Assembly: GCA_036362985.1 (NCBI GenBank)
Contig: JAYGXS010000010.1
Coordinates: 4,496,153-4,560,152 of the forward strand
Length of the DNA: 64,000 nt
Reading direction: 5' to 3'
DNA from: Ligula intestinalis
Lineage: Eukaryota > Platyhelminthes > Cestoda > Diphyllobothriidea > Diphyllobothriidae
In this document: piece after piece, positions 10,901 through 24,900 of the stretch
How the letters are laid out: each line of letters opens with the position of its first letter
How positions within the stretch are numbered: position 1 is the first letter of the stretch
Notes under the pieces: model-generated
The model's database searches: none
Told to the model about the DNA's origin: nothing
The model's input: the letters and a program-made list of their open reading frames with translations, nothing else
Position numbers and translations under genes: made by a program

Positions 10901-13900
10901 AGCCGACAAGAAGGCCGAGGTCCAGTATCTCAAAAAACTCTTCACAATGAATGGCTATCCTGGCGCCTTCGTCGAAAAATGCAGGCGACGAGCCAAACGA
11001 AGAAAACCAACAGGACAACCAGAACCAACACGCTGGCGAGCAATACCGTATATTGCTGGTGTTTCTGAAGAATTCGCTCGACTGGTGAGCGAATTTGGGA
11101 TTGGCGTTGCTCACAGACCGGAAGCAACAATCCGCAGGCAACTTATGCGGCCCAAGGACCCAGTTCCCGTTCATGAAAAGTCCGGTGTCATTTACCGTAT
11201 TGACTGCTCTTGTGGTCAAGCCAATTATGTTGGTGAAACCGGCAAACGGGTCCTCACGAGGATGCACCAGCATGACCTCGCCGTGCAACGGAACGATAAA
11301 AATTCCCTGGTAGCCGCCCACGCATCCAAGCCAGGGCACAGCTTCGACTTCGAAAACGTGCGAATACTGGGTCGGTCAGCCGACCGAACTTCACGCCTGC
11401 TGCAGGAAGCCTGGCATTCACGCGCGGGCTCAATTAACAGGCATGTCGAGCTTCCTGAGGCCTACCTCGCGTTGCGCGAGCAGATCGAGGGCAGAGGTCA
11501 AGGGCAGAGGTCAATCTCAGCGGAACTGACTTAATTACACTGTGAGCTGTACGTTTTTTCATTCCTTGACAATGAGCTCGCGGGAGAGTTCGAAACGTCG
11601 GACAATCAACATTAATAAGCAGTTGGGTTCTGTCTTTTGCAATAGCATAGGAAATTCCTTCAATATGAGACTACTCTCAATTTCACAAAAATTAATGGCC
11701 ATTTCTCTTAATAAACCTAACTAAAATGATGATTTTTCTAACTAAAAGGCTTTCGCAGAATTCAATCAACTGAATGAATCAAAATATTTTTACTGAATAA
11801 ACGCTAAAGTACCTAGTCAAATTTTATCATGAAAGTTGCATGGTCTTTGGCGAGTACTGCATATTATGTATCTGGTGTTTCCTTCGTTGTCTTTCGGCAA
11901 GTGGCACACCAACCCGTAACCACCTTGCGATCACAGCTTGCACAACCTAAGGACAGGGTTGATTATCTTGAAAGAAAAGGGGTTGTCTAAAAGATCCCGT
12001 TTTCCAGTTGTGATGCAGTTTATTGTGGCCAAACTGGTAAATGCACCTGAACCCGCATACACCAACATCAATCAGCGGGCAGAAGACGAGACCATTTATC
12101 CCCCACACACTGGAAACCGGCCACAAATTCGCATGGGATTGTTCGGATTGTTGGCACTTATCCAACGCGAAGAAGCCTTGAATTCCTGGAGGCAATGCAC
12201 TCAGATGAGGTATGCATCAACAGGCATATAGATTTGGACGCCAGCTATAGTTACCTCACAGCTAAAACCAACGCGCGCCACCAAACACAGCCGAATGACG
12301 AAAAGCACATAACACCCACTGGCACAGGCTGACAATCCTGCCAATCGGCATACACGTCAGATGAAAATGTATTTTTCAGAACGCTTCAAAATGTTAGTTG
12401 ATTGTTACACACTTTCTCAAGTCTGAAAACGACGAGGGGATCCTACGAGGGATCCTGTATCTTCATAATTTAATATCTTGGGATGCCCATATTTCAATAA
12501 AATGTACTATACACCATTATGAACAGAAGCAAATATGCGTGCTTCAGGAGGTTCTTGTTGTAAAGAGGAAGAAGGAGACGCTTTCAGCTTCACACAAGTC
12601 GAAATCGTTATGGAAAATGTGAAAGCAGTAAGCTTTGGCATGCTTTTTGTAGTCTAGCTACGGGTAAACGGGGGGAGAACGGGTGATCATTGTGATTGGT
12701 CCATGCTCATGCCATCTCCTCGTCTCGCCTCTGCGCGGGCCTTAGCCTGGCGGTGTACGTGTCTAGGCACGAACTGGGCCGTGATTCTTGATTGCGTGCA
12801 CGTATGGCAAAATAACAGGGCGGTATATCCACATTTCTGTTGATGGAGTTGGAGCCTGACGCTCAGGCCTCCAGTAGTTCTCACCCCGTCTTGTTAGCGG
12901 CGCGCGCCATTAGCTGCGTGCCCGTGAGTCAAATTCGTGGCTTTCTTCCAGAGTGTGGGTGGCGATCTGGGACAGTGGGTCGCCTTTCCGCACTGCCCGT
13001 TTGTGCTTTGTTATTCGCGAGCTAAGTCGTCGCCCTGGGTGTCAGACTCCAACTCCATCAACAGGAATGTGGATATACCGTCTCGTTATTTTGCCCTTAA
13101 TGCTCGCGACCAAGAAGCACAGCCCTGTTCTTCTCCAGGCACGCACGTTGCCACGCCGAGGACACAAGACACGGTGCCGATGTCGCACGCCATAACACCA
13201 AGGAAAAATGCAGAGGCGATACGATGAGACGGCGTGAGCATGGACCAATCACGAATGCTATCCCCTCTCCCACCTCCCTGTTTACTCGTAGCTAGACTAC
13301 AAAAACATGCCATCGCTTGCTGATTTCACATTTTCTCTGACGATAGCCTCTTTTATGAAGCCGGAGACTAAGAATAATACGATATGGCATGCGCTGCCAT
13401 ACATCAAGGATGTATCGGAAGCGACCAAACGCATTGCTGCGGGACTAGGCGTTGGAATTGCGCACCGTCCCAAGGCTACCATGTGCAGCCGCATTATGCG
13501 AATCAAGGACAGTTTAACTTCCAGTGAGCAGTCAGGCGTCGTGTATCGCATACCGTGTAAAAATTGTCCCCGGAACTACACAGGACAGACAGGGCGTATG
13601 CTTGGTTCGCGCATACGCAAACATAAGCGGGCGGTAGAACGGGGTGACGCATCATCCCAAGTGGCCGTCCATACCTACAAGACCGGTAACGAGCTTAATT
13701 TTGCAGTTGTGAGGGTAATCGCGCACGCTGGCAACAAAACAGGCCGCAAATTGATCGAAGCCTGGGCCTCGGATGATAACGCAGTCAATCGATTTATCGA
13801 TCTGGCACCGGCATACATCGCGTTGCGCAGGCATCTCCGGAACGATGGCACTATCAGTTGACTGTCCTCCCCCCCCCCCAAGACAGTTGATTGGTCCCCA

Positions 13901-16900
13901 CGTCCTATAAATTTTGATTGTTTTTCGTGTACACTTTTTATCTCTGACGAAAGACTCTAGAAGGAGCCTGAAAGCTCAGACAAGTAAACTTATGATTCCG
14001 GTGATTGCAACGCCTTCTACTTCTCTATCTTCACACGTACCTGGGATGCGAACGTTTGCTTCAACTCGTAAGAATAATAAACTCGTCGTTCTAGTGATCG
14101 CATCTTCTTTATATACTGTAATATAATAATATAAATAACAGTTAACGTGGTGGTGGTTCATTGGAACCCTTATAAACATCTAGCCAAACTAAAGGACCCT
14201 ACGAAAAACGAGAGTTTAAAGACGGCGAGGGGGTAAAATAATGTGAATTTAAGAGGATGAAAACGGATGGGGAAAGTACGGCCAACTTACCGACTTGATT
14301 TTTCATGATGAGGACTGGAAGGCAGATGGAGAGATCGCTTAACAACTTGGTTGGCTTTTTCGGCAGCTTCTTCGTAGTGACTGCTTGCCGCGGCTATAAT
14401 CTCCTGCTGCAATTCGGCTGACAACCCTAATAAAGAAGAGAGGACAAGACAGGTAATTGTAAAGGGCCTTTTCTAAGTTCAACCCCTTCGGAAAAGCCTA
14501 CAATGAGAGGCGAGGCAAAAAAAACAGGTATTGCAGTCACTCGCGTTTGCGACAACAATCCTGCACCAGGAGGAAAGATTGTAACAGCTGCTGCAATGCC
14601 CTCCTTCTATGGTCTCCCCTCGATGCCCGCGGCAAGCCGGCTCACTGACAGTGACCACTGCCAAAGCAGGGCGGTCCCCACAGGCCGTTTCCTGGTCGTG
14701 CGTGCACTTCAGTCCAGCCGCAGTAACCAGGTGATATGCGGCACCAGCCTGGTCTCCCAGAATCAGCTCCTCCAGCCTCCACCGCCTTCAGTGAGCACAG
14801 AACGGTGCCCTCCGCACGATCACGGACTGCTATAAAATATCGCCCATCGATCATCTTCAGTCCTGCCGGTCGCCCCTCACAACAAACTCTTAGGCCAGCA
14901 GTTCTGGCGGACCTGTTCACAACCTGGCCATGCGAATCACCATGGTTGCCACGCTCCTGAGCCTAGCCGCAACGTTCGGCCATCCATTCGAGCTCTCCAC
15001 AAGGCAGCTGTCGCCTCGGTTCTCCCGGATCTACCCGCTGATGGCTCTGCCATCCAGCGTCTTCACCAGAGAGCAGTTTTGGACGCAAAATTCAGCTACC
15101 ATCCCCCGGTCCTTTTGGATGGCTATCCACCTCCGATTGCGGCCTCGAAACGACATCTCCCGAGGGTGACTCGCTGTACCCTGGCGCAGCTACGCAGTGG
15201 CTACTGCATGCTCCTTCGCCAGTACCAACACCGACTCGACCCGTCCATATCCGACTGCGGCGTCTCGCTGCATGACTGCCGGCATCTCTTCGCCTGTAGT
15301 ACTTACTGCAGTTCCCGGCCAGGCACCCAACTCACCCCCGTGGACCTTTGGCTCAAGCCGGCTGAGGTCGCGGCTTTTCTACGTCTCCCAACTGCACCCA
15401 GTTTGGACTCCGCCGGGGACCCCTGATCCAACAAGGGCTACCAACCAAACAACGCCCAGGTGACCTTGTTATCAGACGCCCCAGACTCGGCCTTTGGCGC
15501 AACCAATCACGCGCCCCGCATCCGGACAGTCACTCCCACACGCACCGACCCAAGCGCGTAAACATCACACCTCTGCTAGCACGCTCCCGAACGGTCGCAT
15601 TGTTCACACAGGCAACGGCAACTTGCCTTGTGTACCCAATAAATCGCTTCCAACATCGGACTGCCTTCTTCCATCAGACAGAGCATTCTTAGTTTTTGTG
15701 GTTATAGTAGATCGCTCATCCTTGACAGCAACAAAATGCAGAAACGACAGGGTTTAGAGCAGAGGTCGGAAACCTTTTTGACTCAGAAAGCCAAGAAAGC
15801 AAATATTTGGAAATACATTTCAGTGAGAGCCACATAATATATTTTAAGATCGAATTCCTCTTGAAACTATTTTCGCTGTTTCGTGGCCCCTGGGACGCAG
15901 ATGTCTCCATTAACCACAGGTCAATCAAAGGAAGCCACGTGGACGTACTCAGTCTAAGCTGCTGCCATTTCGTTGGCTACTAACCATCATCAGAATTCCT
16001 ACACCTATTTCTACTCCACTACTCTGTTTTGTCTTCCTAAGCAGCTTTTTTCTCTTACACGCTATTTTTAAATGGCGGCCCGTTGAACTCTGCCTCCATT
16101 TTCACTGTAGGAATTTTGTTAACTGCATATACTTTTAAGATTTTAAGTTCACCATAAACTGCAAAACATCGCCAAATGTTGCCCTAAAAGGACAGTTTTG
16201 GCTGACATTATTACACATTTTTACGTTCATCTGTGCACATTGTCAAATTCGTTTTTGAATTCTTTTTTTAAGAAACTAATTTTGTATTGATAGTGCCTTT
16301 CCGACGCTAACAAATATAAATTTCAAATTAAATGTGGATTTATTCATTGGAGGAACCAAAATCACAAAATCTGAAGTTTCTAATTCCCATTTTATCTGAG
16401 AGAGCCAGATGCAATCATCGAAAGAGTCACATATGGCTCGTGAGCCGTACGTTGATAAATGTCGTTTTCTGTACATAACGATAGTTGTTTTGATAGCTGT
16501 GTAGACGCGAAACGCTTCCGGGTCTAACAAAGCGTAAGGTCATCCCACTGTTGACTTTTGCAAGGGGGCAGATCGTAACCCCGCCCTACCTCCTACTCCT
16601 ACGAGACCTTTAATCCCTAATTAACAACCGCTAGCACTTTCATTATGAGACAAGACTAGGCCGAAAGCATTTTCATGCTAGCAAACATCTTTCCGAAAAA
16701 TCTTTGATAAAATGTCGGGTCTGCAAGCACCAGGCAAATTATTTTGTCGACGCAAACGTATCATGAAAGTGCTTTGAATAGGAGAAGGATTCATTCAACA
16801 AATTTAAAGTAATTCGTTTTTAAAGATTTAGACCGCTGTAACGAGTAAACTCTGTTCTCCTGATAGCAATTGAATTCATGTCAAGTGCGCATTGACCAAT

Positions 16901-19900
16901 CAATCTGGCACCGAATTCTGAAATGACCGCCTGTTTGAGTCTGACATCGTTAAGCCATCACAACGCGCGCATTTCCCACTAAGGTTCAGTTCAGGATTCC
17001 CAGACACACTTAACACCTGTCGCATACTAGCCATGACAGGATGTCATATTTGAGTCACTATTCGCACTTCATTGCTCTTAGGATCGAACCTCTGCACTAC
17101 GATAGGAAGCGGCCTATTGGCGTCAAGTGCGGAAGCTGCTTGGCCGGGTGGCTAGCCGAAAATCAGTCCAGGAAGCTTAGTGTTGGCTTGCGAAGCTGGC
17201 CAAGAATGTTGTTTGTCCACAGCAATTAACAATAGCCGTCGCCGCTGCCTTCCAGTGAGTCATGTCAACGCAATGGTTTACCGCGTTGAATGTTCTGTAA
17301 CTGTTGAGTGGATTGTTACGATAAGTATCTAATGGAGTGTTTCGGTCGCCATCTAACCTAAACCCCGGCGCACTGCCTGTCACCCCCCCCCTCTCCACGC
17401 GTTAGTTGCCTCTTCACTCTGAATTTCGCCCTTTGGAACGGACAGCCTCGTCTCTACTAGGCAACTGCTCTGCACTGCGGCTGTTTGCACGACCGTGTGA
17501 AATGGCGGATGAAGAGGAGGAGGATGAGGATGAGGAGGAGGAGGAGGAGGAGGAGGAGGAGGAGGAGGAGGAGGAGGAGGAGGCTACATATAATGCACCA
17601 AGGGTCTCACCTTCTACTTCCTCATCACTGTTCGCCTCATCCGTTTCGCCCTCCTTCAACTGACTCTCTTCAGCCTCACCAGTAGTAGCTTCAGCCGAGT
17701 GGCTCGGTGACTGCCGCTGATCCTCCTCCGGTTTCGTGACGATGACCTCGGTTTTGGGGGCAACGGCAGACGGAGTTGGCTCAGAAAGGTCTACTCCGAT
17801 CAGCAGGTCCTCGTTGCTGGTCGGCGGTTCAATGTGTGTTTCCGGTGTGGGCGTGGAAGTGGTGGTGGTGGTATCCAGCAGGTTGGCCTGTTTGGCCGGT
17901 GAAGCCGGTGGTGGGGGTCGTGCTGGAGATGGAGTCCGGGGGAGAGGAACCTTCACTGCAGCCGTCTTTGCTGGGCGGACCGGGTGAGAGGAATTTTGGT
18001 GGTTTCCTGTCTCCTCCTCATTCTGCTCCCCACTAAAACCCCATAGATTAGAAGGCACTTAGAGATGGGCAGCATTGGAATTCAGGGAGGTGACGGGGGA
18101 GGAGCTTTATCAGCCCATGAAGGAGAACCCTTGTGTATTAGAAAAAGACCAAACAGAGCCCTACGTAAAGACGAATCCATGTCAGAGTTAATACGCGAGC
18201 TGCAACCACACAGAATGGCAAGTGATGCGCCTCGATTCGACTGCGTATACGCAACATACGACTGCATTTTTGCGTTTATCGTCCCCGTTGTGTGCGGGCT
18301 TCAAGCTAAAACACATTTCACACGCCTCTTGCATACAACAATAATCACTGAAGTAGAACCGTCGTATCTGGCGAGGTCTACAGTGTGTCTAAAAGCAAGC
18401 TGGTCTATGGACCTTTACCTGCGCGTGAATTAGAGTAGACTGAGAGTATACCTGCTCTATATCTACCGCACACTCCCCCACTTGAAAGGCAAGAAAGGGC
18501 GCAGGTGGCTAGCGCGGTCGGATCTGCTACAAAGACCACATTAAAAGGAACCGGGAAGAAGACGACTCGATCGCTGGGACAATACTTTTATTCGCCTGAC
18601 GTTTCGATATTCGTCACGGATTCATCATCAGAGACATAATCGCAGCGCAGTAGCAGATACAGGTAGTATGTGCACAGCAGTTTTGCTGTATAAGACAGTT
18701 AAAATTTAACGTGTGCAAAAATTGATAAAGGTTTGGTGTGAGTGCTGCTTCGCTATGTCAGGCGTAGGATGACGCGGTGGCCTGTCCGTTCCCCAAATGG
18801 CGATTTGTTTTGGCTAAGTTGAGCCTCAGCACCGAATATGGATAAGGCAAATAATTGCACTTGTTGATGGAATGGGAGCCTGTGTACCATGACTCAAGAT
18901 ATTCTCGGCTTACCCGGTTGTCACTTCTTGCGAGAATTTCGGCCTTATTAAATTATAAATGTTTGGCCGGGTCTCGTCGAATGAGCCACAACCTGAGAAT
19001 TGGCATCATTTCGCCGCACTGCTGCCACGTGTTCGGCAATTCGCGTCTCGAGAAGTCTGCCAGTTTCTCCGACATAGTTGCTTTGCCCGCAACTGCACCA
19101 GATACTGTATACGACTCTGTATTTTCCCTGCCGTGGCAGTGAGTCTTTCAGCTTCATTATCTGACGCCATATGGTCGCCTCCGGCGTCGCACACAGGCCG
19201 GAGGCGTCAGTCAGCCACTCCACGTCAGACTGACATTGTGCGTTCAGAATTACCTCGCCGGTTGGCCGTCACGGTTTTTAGCGCACCAAACGGACTTTTT
19301 TGTGATGAGATGATTCGATGCAAAAGAAGGGCAGCATAGCTTGACAAGTCATGTTAGGAGAGAATTTACTCCATGTCCGCTCGCTAATTTATTGAAAAAA
19401 GTCAAGGCAACACACATACAACAGTACACCGAGAGAGTATGTTAGACGGAGCAATACCTACCCACTCTTTTTCGACTTCTTTTCCAGGAGAGCTAGATGT
19501 TGCTCCATGGCTTCCAGTACTTTCGGCGGCACCTAAAAGCAGAATGAGCAAATTGCTTTCAGAAAGAGGCTAAACAATACGGGTGAACCGGGAGTGCAAC
19601 AAACGGTCTAGTAGAAGCCATTTAAGTCACCGTTAATGGCGGGCTATGAAGAGAAAATAGGCAACTTACAGTTGGAAAATGTGTACTTTGTGTTATGGCT
19701 GTCCTACCGTGGTACCCAATTAGAGTCAGGCATTACGCTAGGTCCTCGTCCTACGGCAGGGTCAGTCAGTTCGGACAGGTGGCGTCCCCAGGGAGGCGGG
19801 CGGTTATTCAGACTGTGTTATTTCATGACTGCGGACATAAGTGTGAGGACATCTGCGCCCGATCTGCGGTTCCCCTCCAATTGCGAACGCCGTAAACCCT

Positions 19901-21915
19901 TAAAACCGCCGGTGATTGTTCGATCACAAGACCCCACCCCGTTCCAACACGCTCTGGCCTGAAGACTTGTTCTGCAATAGGGCCTTATGAGGCGTCCCGG
20001 GTCCATTTTGTCGCTAGGCTGCTTGGAAGAGGGTCATGTGCTACTAGCACCCACTGCCAGCTGCAGTGGGAGAGGAGACCAAGCTGCCGGACACACAGAA
20101 GGCAGAGTTGATGTACAAGCAGAAACAGTGATAGTCAACTATCCTGTCCACCTTCCTTTCCTAACATATAACTGGGGGATATAACCAGTGTCGACGCAAA
20201 CACACACTAAGTTATAATAAGTGCGACGCAGGTGCTATAACCTCGTGTGTGTCTGCGTCGACACTGGTTATATCCCCTAGTTGCGTGTTAGGAAAGAAAG
20301 GCGGATAGGATAGCAGATAATAGTCTACTGTTACTGTTTCCGCTTATACATCAACGCTTTCTTCTGTGTGTCCGACAGCTTGTCATCCTGTGTCCATCAG
20401 CAGCATGTGTTCTGTCGTCGGTCTCGTCTCGGCAGCAGCCTCTCATCTAGGACAACAGAGTCCCGTGTCTCCAGCAGCAGTGCGCCGCCTCGTGTCAGTG
20501 GCAGCCTATTTAAGGATCAACCGCCTTTGTTCCCTATTGGCCCCTCTGCTAATGGCTCATGCGAGCAGCCATCGTTTGGTGTCCTCAGTACGTATTTACT
20601 TGTACTTGTAACGGCTGTGATCATGTCTGATCTAGCCGGCCTCGGTGATGTCACGGACGGTAAACCTTCCATGCGTGACGATTGGCGGCAGTGCGTATCT
20701 GAAAGAGCTCTACCCAGTCTCTTCCCCAGCACCCAAGACCGAATACCGAAGGTCCAAGAACCACTTCCATGTCTTGACGGACTGAGTCGAGCCAGGTTTG
20801 CAATTGACCCCTCTTCGTCTGCCTATAATAGTAGCCGCTGTGTGGCTGCTGATGGCATGAGCTCCAAGGCACAACGGGACAAGTGAGTTTCGCAACCAAT
20901 CTGTGAGTGTCCCTCACTCATTTATGAACGTTCTTCCGACCGCTAACGGAACTCATCTGTCCCGCCCTGCCATGGGCCGCGTCAGAGGTCCTGACAGCCG
21001 AAACAATCGATAACAGCTGGCAGTATAGGCAAATAATATTACCGGCAAGGACAAAGGAAACTGGAATGGTCATATCTGGCACACCACTTGGGTCTGGTGG
21101 ACTGGCTGACGACTGCTAATAAGCCAGAAACGAACATTCCAGTCTCCCTTGCCATTGCCGGTAATACTACCTGCCGGAAAAAACCACTGTCACATGGGCT
21201 AACAGGAAGCAATTATGTTAAGGTGGGGAGGGGGGAGAACCGCCAACACCAACTACTGCCATGGGAGCCAAGCGGGTGACAACACCAGCAGAATGCGCGA
21301 TTATCAGTGTGACAGTGCAGAGACACCTTTAGATACAGTACTAACACTAGAGCTTATAATTAATAGTTGCTTAAATCCACAACAAAACATTTAGTTGCTG
21401 AATAAACTTGATTGAACGCGGATCGTCTCCAAGCAGACCTATATTTCACTGAGATAGTAGTCGGAGTTTGAAACTGGTACATTGAACAAAGGTGTTTTTA
21501 GCATTAAACTGCTATACTGCAGGTCAAATTCGACAAGAAATTTAGGTGAGGTAGTAGGAAAACACTTGCAGCAATAGTAACAGTTAAAACACTACTTACA
21601 GGATGAAGACCCATTGATGACTTGTCAGCAATACCGAGATTCTAGAATGTGAAGAGATGAGATGATAAAAAATGTGGTAACAACCAACAGTCCGAAAAAT
21701 AATTGCTCTCTAATATCATCTTATAAAGCCGAGTACTCAATAAAATGAAGAATAAAACGGGGTCGGCGTTGGCCGCTTTCACCATTGCAAGCTAGAAGAC
21801 CGCCTAACTTAAGTCTTAAGTAACAGTAGACTTTGCGCTGGTACTACCGCACTACCTACCTTCACAACACTAACATAGTGTCAAGACACGCTCAAGGAGG
21901 CCGAGACGGATATGT

Positions 21916-21951
<36 letters not shown>

Positions 21952-24900
21952 TTACTACTACTACTATTACTACTACTACTACTATTACTATTACTACTAC
22001 TATTACTACTACTATTACTACTACTACTACTATTACTACTACTACTACTAATACTACTACTACTAATACTACTACTACTATTACTACTGCTACTATTACT
22101 ACTACTACTACTAATACTACTACTACTATTACTACTACTACTATTACTACTACTACTATTTTTACTACTATTACTACTACTACTACTATTACTACTATTA
22201 CTATTACTACTACTACTATTACTACTACTACTATTAATACTATTACTACTACTACTACTACTACTATTACTACTACTACTACTATTACTACTACTACTAT
22301 TACTACTACTACTAATACTACTACTACTACTATTACTACTACTGCTATTACTACTACTACTACTACACTAACTAGCAATGTAGCTCAGTGTTAGTAGCAT
22401 TGGTACTATAACTGACGCTACTATTAGTCAAAAGTGTCGCTGATCAATGTCAACGCTGGGGTTCATATCCCCTCGATCTCTACAACGAGTGTGAATCTGG
22501 ATTTATGCTATTCTAAGAAAATACATGTTCGAGGCCCGGAGTACATCAGGGCTTGCCTTGGTTTCTGCCCTCTCAACTTTATCCACCAGGCTGTGTCAGT
22601 TTGGGCTACGAGGACTAGGAAACTGCTGCTAGAACTAATGGGTCTATGTTAAGCGTGCTAATTCTAGTTAACATTCTAAGACCAGTAAATAACATACTAT
22701 AATACGGCCAATATGCAGTCCCAATCTGTATTAGGTAAATAATAAGCTGATGGGTTAAAAAGTTATTAAATAATGGCTCAAACCGTACTATGCCTCTATA
22801 TCGCAACACAGTGCCATTTGGCGCCTACACGCTAAATACAGGCTAACTACAGTACCTAGCTTGTGAGGGACAACGCATAGCCGCAGGGTGCCGGAAACTA
22901 GCGACGATACCAAACTGAGTATGACTTTAGTCGGTCAGTGTACAAGCTTACATTGTTAAATTGGTTCTACACGATGCAAACAGTAAGTACTGACGCTAGA
23001 ACATACAGGGTATTCTGCCCCTTCGCGGGGCAGACGCGCCGCCGCTGCTCTCATTCATGGCTCTCACGGTCAAAGGTACGCCAGACCGAGTCAACCTTCC
23101 TATGAATAATTCTTCAACTCATTCTGTAAACAAGATATTGTTCCTACTCCACTGGCTTTCCGAGTCTTCTCTCATCTTCTAAGGAACCTGGTCCGGAAGA
23201 TCGCAGCCGTTAGGGTTGAACATTCGTAGGCTTAACACCCTTGCGATAGTACCATCTGTACGATAATTCTGAACGACTTTTTCGTCGAAATTTCTGTTCC
23301 TTAAACTACTCTACAAAAATGGATTTGATTCTGGATGTGTATACTCTGTTGATTTCAGTGTAAGTTTGAATATAATGGGAACTGCTACTCATGTCTCTGA
23401 TGATGAATCCGCGACGGATATCGAAACGTCAGGCGAATAAACATATTGCCCCAGCGATCGAGTCTTCTTCTTATTCCTCCTCTCAATTGCTTCCTGGGAC
23501 ACGGATCTTCACTTGTATTCACAGCTAGCGAACCGTCAATATATATATATTCACTCAGGAATGTGCGAACACCGATCGAATAGACTTCCGAACTAAACAA
23601 AGTTCGTGTGGTGGTCAGAGGTCCCCAACGGGTGACCGCCTGCCAGGCCGATTCCGGCCAAGTCATAATAGCAGTAAGTGGGGTATGACAGCATCTGGGG
23701 GTAACTTGATACAGAACTGTTTCGGGCTTGTTAGCCTTCATCAGCCAAGCATAACCCTGAACACCAGCTGGTCGGACAACACAAACAAACGCACTCACAG
23801 ACGGCGCAGTTGGTCCACCACTGGTGTCTATCAGATGGGTCATAAGCACTTCATCGAACCGCAGTTCATCAGCGCCTCGCTATATATATATATATTCCTC
23901 AGAGCAATCGAGTCTTGCTTTACAAATCAAGTGAAATTGAAATCCTCAAAAGAGAAGAAGAAACGCACCTCAGCCACGGTTAGAAATGAGTCCACTTTAT
24001 CCATAACTTGAGGAAAATTGCTGTAAAGGTCCAGAGCTATCCGACACTGAGATCGTTTCATCGAAAAATAACGTTCTGAAACCAAACAGGATGGGGGTAG
24101 GACAATTTTGAATTGTTTAACGGTAAACGAAGGATCAGAATAAACGTTTGGCGTTTTGGTCCAAGAAAAACAGAAGCCTGGAAACGGCTGTGTTGTTGCC
24201 AGGTGCTCTCGATGTGAACAGTTTGAGACCGTGCACAAATAACGGTGGACAACCGTCACGCCAGATAAATTTTCAATAAATCAGGACTGTTCTGCACCTG
24301 AGCACTGGTTCAAGAAAAACTTTCGCAGCGAATTCCTAATTGTCCCGTGCGAGTTGCGCACGCTTGTTCTGACATAAAAAAATTGCATTCCAAAGGTACT
24401 CTGAAGTGTCGCGACTTCTGTATCCTGCTAAAGAAAAAACTTTTCCGGTCTTTTCATCCGCGCATTCTTGCTCAATAGGCTTACAACGTGAAATCTTAAC
24501 TGCGGAAAACGTTTTATGTACATGATGCAAAGTGTCTGCAGAGTGTCTGAACTTCGGTTGCATAATTTTAACCACGTAGAGGTGCTTAACAAGACAAAAA
24601 TGATCAAATAAATAGCGTACAGTAGCCTACGCCTATAATTGAAAGGGGCCGACAAAAGGTTTTGGGTGCACAGATACGACCTGATAGACAGTTGAACGAA
24701 GTAAATTAGATAAGACTAGATATTACCAGCTTATAAAGTGACTTGCCTATGAGATTCATCATGCCTTCATTGTAAGAGGCAAATAGGCGAATCAAATCTT
24801 TGTACAAGAGCAGAAAGGCTGCGTTTATAATCTGATTGTTTAAGTCCTTTTCGGTTGCCTTAAACAAAAGGAATAATAAATGAAAATGACATAGTGAGTT

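Larger units (their letters stand above)
9862..11620 (+). mobile_element. Penelope-like element, 5'-truncated, with inverted pLTR at its left end
   Basis: An RT-endonuclease body flanked by an inverted pair of pLTR pieces: 9903-9947 on the minus strand and 11561-11605 on the plus strand, each with the same hammerhead. The truncated 5' end with an inverted LTR fragment is the usual architecture of inserted PLEs. It lies in intron 11 of AP180/CALM in antisense orientation. Confidence 0.9.

Noticed and set aside
10548..11339. 263-codon minus-strand frame
   Set aside because: Shadow of the PLE coding frame on the opposite strand.
12410..12460. Hammerhead after the PLE fragment at 11.9 kb
   Set aside because: AAGTCTGAAAACGACGAGG with a GATCC/GGATCC hairpin is suggestive, but there is no GAAA box after the hairpin.
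5773..17229. The 62-codon frame conserved in both 0.7-kb inverted copies (5773-5961 and 17041-17229) as a gene
   Set aside because: Conservation follows from the recent duplication; synonymous and other changes are too few to show coding selection, and there is no motif.
17406..17685. Poly-Glu and poly-Arg frames, and the poly-Ser end of the 17414-18058 minus frame
   Set aside because: Products of the GAG tract; the real exon ends at the GTGAGA donor at 17610 in a phase that matches exon 11.
21833..22394. Long open frames of poly-Val, poly-Thr and poly-Tyr
   Set aside because: They are translations of the TAC/TTA microsatellite in several frames; no unique sequence.
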